From NCBI GenBank assembly GCA_038363925.1, contig JAQQWL010000006.1:414501-478500 (forward strand): 64,000 nucleotides of DNA. Direction: 5' to 3'. The notes under the pieces were generated by a model. That model was not told the origin of the DNA and ran no database searches. It saw only the letters and a program-made list of their open reading frames with translations. A program made the translations under genes and the position numbers. The stretch comes from Apiospora phragmitis. Its lineage: Eukaryota; Ascomycota; Sordariomycetes; Amphisphaeriales; Apiosporaceae. Of the stretch, positions 22,240-32,280 are shown piece by piece; the stretch's first letter is position 1, and each line of letters begins with the position of its first letter.

Positions 22240-23761
22240 CTACTCTGGAAGGCCCAAGTTGCCCATACCCCTACATAGCTCCGCCTCGTAATGTGGAAGA
22301 ACCCTGTTCGCCGCCGCCTCCCGGCCCCGCCTGCGGAGGTACAGCTCGTACTCCGCGATGATGCCCTGCGTGCGGTAGTGGCGGAAGCCCACCAGGGCGC
22401 CCGTGCGCGTGATGCACGCGTGCGCCGCCCGGCGCACCTCGTCCTCGCCGCCCTCGGCGAGCTTGAGCAACCACGTGACGTAGTGCATGAACGCCCTCCT
22501 CTCGGCGTCGGCGGTGGCGACCGGGGTCGTCGTCGTCTCTTCTCCCGTGATGGCCCGCCCCTCGATATTGTCGAGCTTGCCCATGGCCTCTTCATGCTTG
22601 TCTCGGGGCATCGTCATTAGGGCCAGGGGGGCCTTGATGCCGTGGCAGTTCGGGGTGATGGCGTGCAGCTCCTGCAGCTGCCGCTTCATCTCCTGCACTG
22701 TGCAGAGGCCGCTGGTTGCCATGTAGCTAATCACCATCGAGATCACGGCGATGCGAAAGGGGTGGGTGGGGCCGAACAGTTCGGTCAGGGCGTCGAAATA
22801 GGGGGCCAGCAGATACCGGGCGTCATCCCTCGCTCGCTGCGGGCCCAAGGCCAACAGCCGGCTGAATAGCTGATGTACTGGGTGCGAGGCGCCGTTCACG
22901 ATACTCGTCAACGAGGTGGCGTATTTCAGTAGTTCCATGGCCACTTCAGAGAGTCCGTTCGCTACCAGTGGCAGAACAACGGAGTGAACATATATGTAGA
23001 GAGACGGTGTCTGCTTCATCGTCATTACCTTCAGCAGTTCAAAGCAGCTGTTAAACATCCGAAACGCGGCGCTGTTATCTTCGGCCTTCAGCCGGCTGGC
23101 GGCAATGAGGAATCCGTTGTAGAACCTCACCGTCTCCCCCGGCTTGTGTTCGGCCATGGCCGACCGGTTCACACTGGTGGACAAGACCGAGTAGCTGCGA
23201 AGATGCACCATGTACTCCTGCACGATTCGCAAGTCGTGGGGTGGCGCCAGCGAAGGGTAGTAGGAAGGGAGGCTACGCCGTTCATCGTTACCCCCACCTT
23301 GTGGCGTCTGCACGTCGGTGGAAGCCCCAGCAGCCCCTGGATTGGCGACCTGTGCCCTAGATGTCCTTTCCAGGTACAAATGCAGGCGCAATTTGGATAC
23401 CTGGCGTCCGGATGGAAGCTTCAGCTTTTTGGTCGTGGTGGCAGCCGGGTCTGCCTGCAGATGACCCAAGACCTCGTCGAAATCACGTTGCTTGAGATAC
23501 TTCTTGGCGCCCCATTTTTGAAGTCGGCTCTTGAGCATTCGCTCTCTACTCTTCTTGGTCAGCAACCATAGGTACTCAGAAATCGGAGGGAGTCAAGTCT
23601 TACGTTGCATGAAAAGCGTGCTTCTCCGCCATGACACGTCTAACCTCTTTCAAGGAGAGCTCCCTTTGAAGGTACAGCTCGGTAATGATCTCCCGGTAGT
23701 CTTCGAAGTCTCCTGCCCGGGCCCATTTGGCTTCGTTACCGACACTGGGTGGTGCGACCAT
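22240..23761 (-). CDS. Clr5-domain protein
   Basis: A 487-residue protein with exons 23761-23604 and 23545-22240 (58 nt intron). The N-terminal Clr5 domain is visible across the junction: DFEDYREIITELYLQRELSL, then KEVRRVMAEKHAFHAT joined to ERMLKSRLQKWGAKKYLK (residues about 18-72). Clr5 domains are short, probably DNA-binding helices common in filamentous ascomycetes and named after a fission-yeast silencing factor. The rest is a long helical region with TPR-like spacing (for example RFYNGFLIAASRLKAEDNSAA) and no named domain that I recognise. The ATG at 23761 is preferred; upstream codons in frame lack an ATG. The gene is intact. It is tail to tail with the surface-protein gene, 63 bp apart. 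Nuclear location and a regulatory role are inferred from the domain only. Confidence 0.8.
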
Positions 23762-24182
23762 CTTGCCATCAGGGACATCGGGGACAGATTTCAAAAGAAT
23801 AAGAAAGGGAGGAACAAAACGAGGAAATCATGATGATGAGTAAGGAGAATGAATGAATGGCTCAGGGGGCAGAGCTGTGTATTGTAAGATTTAATACGGG
23901 TCCCATCAACCGAGCAGCTCTGAACATTGTGGTTGGTGAAACGCCGGGCAGGTGTGCTGTGCCGTAGGCTACCGCAATGCTCGAAACTTAAGGAGTCGAT
24001 CGATGAATAACGAACGCAAGACTGTAGAAACTCCTTGTTAATTGTTACTGCAATTAAGGCGCCACCTCTGAGGGCACTAGCTCAACATCGGGGAGTCCTG
24101 GCAGCTGTTGTGGTGGTGACCTCCCGTCGTCGCCAACCCAAAAAGGTCATATCTGGGATTCTCCAAAAAGTCGAAAAAAGAA
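23762..24182. other. Intergenic 5' flank of Clr5 gene
   Basis: About 420 bp between the Clr5-domain gene and tRNA-Arg. No coding motif was seen. It is presumed to hold the Clr5 gene promoter and the pol III terminator side of the tRNA. Confidence 0.45.
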
Positions 24183-24267
24183 AGCACCAGGCGGGACTCG
24201 AACCCACAGCCTTTGCCAGATCCAGAGAGTACCGGAAGGCAACGCGCTACCATTGCGCCACCAGTGC
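24183..24267 (-). tRNA. tRNA-Arg(CCG): tRNA-Arg (anticodon CCG) with 13 nt intron
   Basis: The minus strand folds as a complete class I tRNA. The acceptor stem GCACTGG/CTGGTGC pairs over 7 bp (two G-T wobbles). The D stem is GCGC/GCGC with loop AATGGTA. The anticodon stem is TTGCC/GGCAA, the variable loop AGGCT and the T arm GTGGG-TTCGAGT-CCCGC. Removing 13 nt at 24231-24219 leaves a 7 nt loop TTCCGGT with U33, anticodon CCG (24235-24233) and G37. CCG reads CGG arginine codons. The intron sits one base 3' of the anticodon, the canonical site. Confidence 0.92.
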
Positions 24268-24933
24268 TATGCTGTTACTTGCTGAAAGTGATTCATCTAA
24301 AGCAGTATATGATTGGCAGCTTTTACACACCAACTTTCATTTTCCACCAAACTCCCACAGAACATTGATTCTGGCGAGGGTGTTGTAGCTGACCAACTTA
24401 GGTAGGCTAATCAACAACGAAACATAGGTACTGGCCGTGGAATCACCTCATATCTTCTGTAAAGCGGCGAACGCCCTTGCATTTCTGTTGGATTGCAAGT
24501 AGGATGCGATTTACTTCTAATGGGGCTTTCTACTTCGTACTGCGACCGTAAGCACAAAGTCTAGGCGGCTACTGCTCATACTCGGCTGGATGCCGACTAC
24601 TGGAACTACGGTGCTGGCGTGGACTTCATCTATAGTACTAGTCATGTTAGGTTATCCAAGCTGAATATGACGGGGTGCAGCATAGGAGTTCATGTTCCAA
24701 TGTTTATTCATGCGTAATACTAATAGCAAAAGCGAACCAAAGACTACGAGACACAAAACAGGCCCCCACTTCGGCATCTGACCCTACAGGCCGACTGACG
24801 CTTGCGCTGCTCCCCCGATCGAGGACAAGACAAAGCAGATAACCCAAACAACCTCCTTTCTTACACACTCTTCCTCTCCTTTCCCCCCCCCCCTTTTTTT
24901 TAATATGTAGAAAGAGTGCATTCATTCATCCAT
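24268..24933. other. Intergenic
   Basis: About 670 bp between the tRNA and a small secreted-protein gene. It contains an 11-base poly-C run followed by 8 T (24883-24901) close to the 3' end of that gene. No coding region is seen. Confidence 0.5.
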
Positions 24934-25365
24934 TCATGAGCACACGACCTCGACGCGGCGAAGCGGTATCTGCGACTTGACCCCGTCCATCTCCATTACA
25001 TGCCCCGCGCAGACCTCGACCTCGGAGTTGGGCGGGAAGTCGCCCTCGGGCGTGAGGTCGTCGGCCCTGTCGTTGACGCCCGCGCCCGGGTCGTCGGCCT
25101 CGCGGTCGAACCAGGCCAGGTAGCGGCACCCGCGATCCCGGTCGTGCACCTTGATGCACACGCCCACGGCGGGCGGGCCCAGCTCAGTCACGCTGGACTG
25201 GCCCTGGGACTCGATCGTCTGCAGCACGTTCCGTCGCTCGGGCCAGTCTGAGAAGATGCGGATCGTGGCGACGCTGCTGCTCGACTGACGAGGTGACAGT
25301 AGCACCAGCGGGGACGCGCTGGTGGCGGCGGTGAGTAGCGAGAGGAGGGCGACGGCGGACTTCAT
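24934..25365 (-). CDS. Small secreted protein, paralogue A
   Basis: An intact single-exon protein of 143 residues with a signal peptide (MKSAVALLSLLTAATSASP). The mature part is about 125 residues with conserved features PAVGVCIKVHDRDRGCRYLAWFD in two overlapping pieces, an acidic middle, FPPNSEVEVCAGHV and a C-terminus RRVEVVCS. Cysteines are few and could form two disulfides. It shares layout with the gene at 26210-26739: the MKS start, WFD before an acidic stretch, an F-x-P/D-rich acidic turn followed by E-x-E-x-C, and a basic-hydrophobic tail ending in Cys. I do not recognise a named family. A secreted effector-like or wall-associated role is only a guess. Confidence 0.7.
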   Translation of the reverse strand: MKSAVALLSLLTAATSASPLVLLSPRQSSSSVATIRIFSDWPERRNVLQTIESQGQSSVTELGPPAVGVCIKVHDRDRGCRYLAWFDREADDPGAGVNDRADDLTPEGDFPPNSEVEVCAGHVMEMDGVKSQIPLRRVEVVCS

Positions 25366-26209
25366 GTTGTAGTGAGTTATGGATCAGAGTTGGAAGTTGA
25401 AGAATAACTTGATGGTTGGTTTATGTGTATGTGTGTGAAACGAGTGACTGCACGTGTGTTCGCATGCCTGTGCAAGGGAACGATTGCCTTAGGTCAGAAG
25501 AACTGTGGATGATCGTACTGAATGGCGAAGTTACAAGATCGCATCTTCTGTTCCCATCAATGGTTATTTGTATTCGGAGCCTGAGTGTTCACTCATCGCA
25601 CCCCCGGTATTCGAAGCGAGGGGGAAACAATACTGTTGGATCCAAACCCCGGACCCCTTGCGAGATTACCAAACCACGCCGCTTCCCTTACAATTTAGTT
25701 GGCTTCACCTCATATCAATGCTAATTACAGACTAGTCATGCCATATGCGCGGCGGTGTAGGTACAGGTTGAAATATCAGGTATACGAAGTCATAATGGAC
25801 GAGTGTTTGTTGGCCATTTGGGACGCTCGCAGCTGTTTATGGATAATAAATGGTTTACATATGTAGGTATCTTCGAGAAGAACAACGATCAGGCGAAGCG
25901 ACAGCGGCGTTCCTCGTTTTACACTTATAGCTACATCAGGCTTGGCTATCGATGACGGTAATGAGGAACTACCGGATGCACCCAACAACGAATCCCACTG
26001 CTTGGCATATGTCCACTGTCGGACCACATCAGCAAGCTCCCCCTTTCGATGAGTTAGCTACCTACATGCATGCTACGATGTGCCAATAACGAGTAGGACC
26101 CGGCCGTCTTTCCGTCTCCAGCGTGGCCGTACACAAACCGACCGACAAGGCCCCAGTGTGTCCTCCTTCTCACACGATCGATGACCCCCCGGCAAAGAAG
26201 TGAAAATGT
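25366..26209. other. Intergenic
   Basis: About 840 bp between the two related secreted-protein genes. No coding motif was found. A weakly tRNA-like stretch near 25590-25690 was considered and not accepted. Confidence 0.45.
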
Positions 26210-26739
26210 CTAGTAAGGGCAGTTGACGTCGATCTTGCGCACCATCAACCCCTGCTCGCCCTTGCCATCGCCGCTGTCCACCCCGAGCGTAACACAGGGC
26301 TCATACTCGCCGTCCTCGTCCTCGTCCGGGTCGAAGACGATGTCGCTGGGCTCAGGGTAGAGGGTGCTGGCGCTGTCGCTGTCGCCGCCGCCAAGGCGTT
26401 GCTGTTCGGCCCCCTCAGATTCAGGCTCGTCGTCAAACCACACCCGGACCACGCACTCGGCGTGGGCGCGGGGGATCCGGGAGCACACCATGTAAGGGGC
26501 ACCCCCGCGTTGCTGGGGAAGGTGAAGTGGTTCTCGCCGCCGCCGCTAGCCCGTGGCTCCAGCGTCTGCGTGTGGTTCCCGTCGCGGTCGAGGAGCCGGA
26601 GGGGGATGGTGGTGGTGCTGACAATCGGGTCCACGGGGTCGACGGAGTGGTCATGGACCTGGTGGATCTCCAGAGCCGGGGCCGCAACCACTGCCAGGGC
26701 GGAGGAGAGTAGGGAAAGGAAGATGGTTACGGACTTCAT
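26210..26739 (-). CDS. Small secreted protein, paralogue B, one frameshift
   Basis: Signal peptide MKSVTIFLSLLSSALAVVAA followed by a mature domain. The first frame runs to FTFPSNAG (about 26513). The next frame back by one carries AECVVRVWFDDEPESEG, an acidic Glu/Asp-rich stretch, YEPCVTLGVDSG and the end RKIDVNCPY at 26210. One G missing from a five-G run (about 26509-26513 on the complementary strand) joins them into 176 residues. The second part aligns by eye with paralogue A: Cys, Val-rich strand, WFD, acidic segment, E-x-E/P-C, and a basic-hydrophobic end in Cys. Both genes lie on the same strand 845 bp apart, which suggests an old tandem duplication. Function unknown. Confidence 0.65.
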
Positions 26740-28140
26740 TATATAATTGAGGAATTAATGTATTATCATATTATAGTTATGAGTAGAAAGATAACGGATG
26801 AATAGTGTAGTGTAATGTGTATTTTGTCTGTGTATATAAATGAGAGTGATTGACTTTTGGGTCAAGGAAACGACTGGGACGAATCTTCGAATCTTTGTGT
26901 GCAAAGCAAAGATCAGGCTGGACGATTACTACTTCTCTCTTCTTCTGTTTCTCATTGATGGGGGGCCATCTGTATTTCTATAAGAACCATCGCATCGCAC
27001 CCTTTTTTGGAGACGGTCTCCAATACATTTTGCATGTTGGAACGGATCCTGATCTCGGCAAAACACCACCCTCCCTTTCAACTCCCAATTTGGTTGGCCC
27101 TTCCTTGCATTCGCAATTTGGCCCACATGCATAATATATGCATACGCATGCTACCCCAGCCAAGGGTCCTTGCGCGCACCGTTGAACACGATTGGTGGCG
27201 GGTGGTAGGGCAAGCAAGGTTGGAGGGGTATGAAGCTGGGGGGAAACGGGCTTGACGGGAGTGGGTGGTTGCACGATGCCGCCCTCTGGGGGGAAAGCGC
27301 TCTGGCGCTGTGTCGTTTTGGTAACTGCCGCTCAAATATTGGTGGTGTTGGCTGTTGGTCAGGATTCCAATGGTAATTTCGCTTTGCTTCCCGATCGACG
27401 ACTGAGCCGCATGAGTCACATTGCACCAATTTCCACTCTCTGGGGATGGCTGTCATGAGCAGTTCGAACGAACATCTGCAAGTGATCGATCAACCCATCC
27501 CTTATTATCGAATCCCGAAGTTTAGATTAGTAACTCATGTTGTATCGGAACCCCATGAGTCCCGATAAATAGAGAATCACGTAGGGTTGCCTTCATTGCC
27601 GTATGGGCGCATGTTGGAATCGTTCGGCATGACCCGAAAATGCTCATCCGAGATTGATAACAGTTGGCCTTTATCAGTGTATTACTCTCCTAATGTCTAC
27701 CTCGTAGGCCAAATCCATAAACAGACGCCGCAAGCTTGTCTCATCCAAGTCGGCCAAAAACAGCCGGGTTCTGGATAGCCCAGGGCATGCTCGGGTCAGT
27801 AGCGAGCTAGGCCTGGTGCCTGGGGGTATTGCAGGCAATCTCTACCTAGTCTTAGTATACAGAGCTGAGCCAACCGGCGCCCGTTTCAGCAGCAGCCAGA
27901 GGAGGCCATCTAATTACCGTAACCAAGCCAAGTCTTTTTCCTCGAAATGGCTTTCTTTCTCTGTTGCATCGCCCGGTTTTGCCAAGCCGCGTGTGGAATC
28001 GCAGCAAAGCACACATGCATGCATGGTATCCCTCTCTCAAATCCATCCTAAACGCCTAGCCTTACATCGTGTTATCATGGAAGATTCGCTTTTCCCGTCT
28101 AAATCCTTAATAGTGCAGGATCATCTCAGACTCAGCACTG
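26740..28140. other. Intergenic
   Basis: About 1.4 kb upstream of paralogue B and downstream of the sfh1 gene. Short open frames (for example 27151-27456 minus and 27816-28148 plus) show no family features. No RNA gene was recognised. Confidence 0.5.
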
Positions 28141-29965
28141 TCAGATAGGACGCGGGTCCATTGCGTGCAAGTTTAGCGACCACCGGGGCAGCTGTTTTGT
28201 TTGCTCCCATACACTGCCACAGTTGGCACAGAGTGTCTGGATGTAAAGTCAGTAATGAAACTTGATACAGCAGCTGTAAAGAGCAGAAGAGACTTACCCG
28301 ATCGCCAAAGGGGCCTTTGCGGACTGCCCATACGCTGGTGCCCCAGACGCGGCAATGCAGACATCGCCAGTTGAACCTCTCCTGGTCGCTCAAGGAACCA
28401 CCGCCTCCATACCCTCCGATGTCCGGTGTGCCCCTTCCTCCAGGTGTGCCGGAGCGACCCAGAGGGCTGAGACTCCTGAATCTCCGCTTCTTCTTGGAAC
28501 GCTCGCCACGTCCCATCCGCTCTTCCTCCACTTCGACGGTGCCCAGCGGCATACCGCCCAGCATGCCAGTATTGCTGCTGAACCGCGCGGTCTCGCGGCG
28601 GAGGCGGCGGACCTCTCTCTCGCGATCGCCTTCCCGCTTCTCGATCTCTTCTTTGGACAGGAACTCGATCTTGGGCTCCCAGTCCTCGGCAAGGTGCTCA
28701 GGGTCATAGCGCCAACCGGCATCCGCTCCGTGTGCCGCGTCGTTCGGTAGTTCGGCACCCATGGCGCCCCATCCCGCCACTAAGCCTCCGGACTCGCAGG
28801 CCTCCTTCTTTAGACGCAGGACAGCCTCGTATATGGCGTGTGTAAGGGCAGGCACCCATTCTCCGGCCAATCCCAAATCCGTGCAAGTGATTTTCGCGAA
28901 TGCCTCCGCCGTTCCCGGCGGATGGAGTAAAGACCATTCGAACTTGTCGGAATACACGCTGGAAGAAAGGTTGAGACTAAGTGACACTATGCAGCGATAC
29001 GTGTCGTCGGGACTGTAGTCATCTGCGTCGGCAGCAACAGGGTTGGCCGTGGCCGTGACTTGGGGGACAGAAGCGGTAGGTCCCTTGGATGGGGTGTCGA
29101 CGGCGCTGAGCATCGGTGTATTCGAGCCGCCGACAAAGGACGACGAAGACTGCTGTAGAGGAGTCCCGGGCGTAGCCGGGGTATCGTGAACCGATCGTAG
29201 AGCTGCAGCGGCAGCTGCCACATTGCCGTTGGCCACAGCCGTCGCATCCTCGGAATGGAACAACGGGTGCAGCGCAACACCGGCGTATTCTTCGAGCTGT
29301 GTCCTTATTTGCTTGCTGATCTCGTTCGCGATGGGTACTTGGTTGGGAAGGTCGAGGTCTTGCACCAGTGCCATAGCAAACTGATCCGTCGTGATGACGG
29401 TCTCGTGTAAGTTCCACAAAAAGATATCCCTAAGTTTGTATGGAACTGTCATTTCACCATGTCTGTAGAGGGATGGGTCCATCGCTGGCGTAGGCTGGGT
29501 CACGCCGGGAGGTAGGGGGAACGGCGCAGCTGGCATGAAGGCGGGGATGTCGACATCGATACGGATGGGGATGAGGGTGACGGGCATAGCAGCCTGCGCC
29601 TGGGCATTCAAGTCGGACCGGTTGCGACTCTTAAGCATCCAGTTTCGCCAAATGCCCTGCAGGTCTACAGGCGCCAAGGCCTCCTTGCCAACCCTGTCGC
29701 TTGCATCTAGCTTCGAAGTACTATCCTCGCGGCGAAGGCTGCGAAGGCCAGTCGGGCGCCGCCTGCCTTCGTCGTCATCGTCGTCGTCGTAATCGTAGCC
29801 GTCTTCCGCGTAGTTGATGACGGTGGTGCCGCGCTTGGTGGTTCGCGATTGGGGTCCGACGGCCTGGGTCGGGTGGGCGACGGGGGTGAGAAGGGCGTTG
29901 TTGTAGGTGCGCAGTCGCGGCGCGTAGCTGGAGAGGAACGCCTGGGGCGCCGCTCGAGTTCCCAT
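28141..29965 (-). CDS. sfh1: Sfh1/SNF5-family chromatin-remodelling subunit with C-terminal GATA-like zinc finger
   Basis: SNF5-homology core subunit of an ATP-dependent remodelling complex (RSC/SWI-SNF) in the nucleus; 587 residues from exons 29965-28298 and 28236-28141. The N-terminus has TTKRGTTVINYAEDG, comparable to yeast Sfh1. SNF5 repeat 1 is at about residues 180-240 (PYKLRDIFLWNLHETVIT, then FAMALVQDLDLP) and repeat 2 at about 330-390 (SDKFEWSLLHPPGTAEAFA, then TDLGLAGEWVPALTHAIYE). Then comes the basic coiled segment KIEFLSKEEIEKREGDRERE. The C-terminus is a GATA-like finger, CLHC then 17 residues then TLCANCG, split by the 61 nt intron. Filamentous-fungal homologues commonly carry this finger. 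Intact and expected to be essential. Confidence 0.92.
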
Positions 29966-30683
29966 GGCGACGACGAATCTGGATGGCTGAAGAATACCTA
30001 GTAGCTATCTCATGTCATACTCATGTCGCATAAGCATGAAAAATAATAGCTCCAAGCCGGACGCACGTTGACAGGTCCGCACAGGGGATTGCACGTCGAG
30101 TCAGGTCGTGGTCGGGAAAGGCGAAGGGCAGGAGTGCGTGATGCTGCAGCTGGAAGAGCACGACGTCGGCAGGAATTAAGGGCGACTGCACAATTGGGTT
30201 GGGTCACCTCGAAGCTCTTGGGTCGAAAAACGGAACGTTAGTTCGTTCAATTGAAATGGACGGAGGATGGCCCAGGGTGACTTGGAGAAGCGCGTCTCCT
30301 TCTCTCTGCAGCCAAAATTTCCCAGCAAACCAAACCAAGCCAAACAGCAAGCGGCTCCTCCTTGCGTCGCGACCGAGCTTGGATCTGGCCGCTAATCACG
30401 TGGGGAATGGTGGCTGGGCGTGTGGCTGGAGCTGTCGTTCATCGGGACTAAAGTACATACCTATGTCCGAATTACGCTATTCAATTTGTTATCATGGACA
30501 TGTCGACCTGAGTAAATACTGCTATTTTTGTTTTCTTTATTGGTGATGTATTTCTCGAGGTATTGGGAGTTTCAGAGAATGTGCACATCGCGAGAGCTTG
30601 CCCAGCCAGAGCTATCCCTCCATTCAACCCGCTGTTAGTGTTGGTGTGGGAAACTTCAATTGATGACTGAACGTGATTTCGTA
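29966..30683. other. Intergenic
   Basis: About 720 bp between the sfh1 start and the 3' end of the LanC-like gene, both on the minus strand. No coding motif or repeat was seen. It is presumed to hold the sfh1 promoter. Confidence 0.5.
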
Positions 30684-31832
30684 TCACACATCGTTATAAC
30701 CAATGCACGTCTTCGGAAGATCCTTATCCGCCACAGCCCATGCCCAAGCCCGCCCCGCCTCGCCGGTGTAGAGGCTCGCGATATCGTGGCCGCGCTCAAT
30801 GCCGCGCAACCAGCCCCTCTCCTCCATCGCCTCCGAGCCCATAAACGACAAGAGGTGCAAGAACCGCGCCCGGTCGTCGACCGCCAAGGCATTGCCGGCG
30901 ATGCCGTGGCACAGACACGGCGTCTTCGTGAGCAGCCCGCGGCGCCAGGCATCCGACTGGGCGCGGCGGATGGCCGAGGCCATCTTGGTCTGCAGGGCCG
31001 GGTCCTCTCGGTAGTGCGGCTGCAGCGAGCGCAGCGACAGCACGAAGCCCGGCCCGCCGTGGCAGAACTGCACGAGCTTATCGCTGGAGCCCGGCCGTAA
31101 GGACGAGGCGAAGTTGCCGCTGTCGAGCTGCTCGGCTAGCACGGAGGTGAGCAGGTCGTGGAGCTGGGCAGCCATCTCCGGCATGGACAGGACGATCTGA
31201 CATATGATGCCGATGGTGCCGTGGGCTGCGCCCAGGTACTGTTTCCCGTGCCAAACCCAAGGTTTCGGCACCTTGAGCATGCGGCGGACAGTCTTTTCAA
31301 TGGTACTGCCAATGTTTGCGTGATTGATTTGGCGTAATGATGTCTTGCATAATCGGAGATAATACAAGTAGCCGGCTCGTCCGTATAGCCACTCATTTGA
31401 CCCATCGTCGGTCTCGTCGTTGATGGTCGGCTCATATGAGCAGAGCTGACTTACCACGCTGGCGTCCTCTTTCAACAGAGCCGTCATAGTCAAGTGGGCA
31501 AGTGCCTCGTTGCCGATGCCGCAGTTAGAAGCTGTGGGTGCACGCCTGTGGCTCGGGGCCCCGAGGCGCAGATACTCCTGCGCCCATTCGGCCAGAGACT
31601 GCCGCTTGAATTCTAGGTCGGGATACAGTTGGGAGAGGCGATGGAAGAGATATGCGACGGAGGTGGGTCCTGTATAAAAGCCATGGAAACTCCAGTTCGT
31701 CGAGCACGTGTGAACCGGTGGGTTGAAGGCGTTGATCCGCTCTAGACTCGCAAGGAGCTCGTCATGCGGCGCGGGGGTTCGTAGGGCGCCGGTGGTGGGG
31801 TTGGCGAAGTACCGCTCTTGATCGTGTGGCAT
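30684..31832 (-). CDS. LanC-like (LANCL) protein
   Basis: An intact single-exon protein of 382 residues with the alpha/alpha-barrel LanC repeat pattern. Visible repeats include SNCGIGNEALAHLTM, YGRAGYLYYLRLCKTSL, YLGAAHGTIGIICQIVL, FCHGGPGFVLSLRSL, CLCHGIAGNALAV and LYTGEAGRAWAWAV. The zinc ligands of the family, one Cys in the CHGG motif and a Cys-His pair in CLCHG, are present at about residues 272 and 320-321. Eukaryotic LANCL proteins have been linked to glutathione addition to dehydroamino-acid damage in proteins; no lantibiotic precursor or dehydratase is nearby. A cytosolic enzyme is expected. Neighbours (sfh1, sulfite oxidase) are not functionally linked as far as can be seen. Confidence 0.88.
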   Translation of the reverse strand: MPHDQERYFANPTTGALRTPAPHDELLASLERINAFNPPVHTCSTNWSFHGFYTGPTSVAYLFHRLSQLYPDLEFKRQSLAEWAQEYLRLGAPSHRRAPTASNCGIGNEALAHLTMTALLKEDASVVSQLCSYEPTINDETDDGSNEWLYGRAGYLYYLRLCKTSLRQINHANIGSTIEKTVRRMLKVPKPWVWHGKQYLGAAHGTIGIICQIVLSMPEMAAQLHDLLTSVLAEQLDSGNFASSLRPGSSDKLVQFCHGGPGFVLSLRSLQPHYREDPALQTKMASAIRRAQSDAWRRGLLTKTPCLCHGIAGNALAVDDRARFLHLLSFMGSEAMEERGWLRGIERGHDIASLYTGEAGRAWAWAVADKDLPKTCIGYNDV

Positions 31833-32280
31833 TTCTGTTCGGCGACCAAACTGGATGTTTCACCCTGGATATCTAAAAGTGGTTGAATATAGAGAGTTTT
31901 GGATGTCTTGCAAGTTGACAGTGGCACTTCATACGAACTCGAATCACGTATTGCCAAATATTTGGTCTTGCTCACCCGAAAGATCAAACCGATTAGTGAG
32001 ATTTGGATTCGGGTCCGGCTTTGGAGGGTAGAATGACATGCATGCACTGCAATCCCGTTGTAGCATGCGCTATGGGTCTATGGGAACATCAAAAGCAAGC
32101 AAATGCACCTGTCGGGTTTCGATCCTTTCAATCCTTCCAAGCAACCTCTCACAGGAATGACTTCACCGACTGAAATACAATATGGCTAGAACCGAACTTC
32201 TGTAAATCTGTATTCCAGAAATTGTCTAATATGGGCAATAGTATCTGAAACTTCGCAACCAGAACTCTCACCAGGCCAAA
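31833..32280. other. Intergenic
   Basis: About 450 bp between the LanC-like start and the sulfite-oxidase 3' end, both minus strand. No coding motif was seen. Confidence 0.5.

Noticed and set aside
25590..25690. Possible tRNA on the minus strand (GGGGTTTGGATCC resembling a T arm)
   Set aside because: Two mismatches in the B box and no pairing acceptor, D or anticodon stems; mentioned only as a possible diverged relative of 37025-37107.
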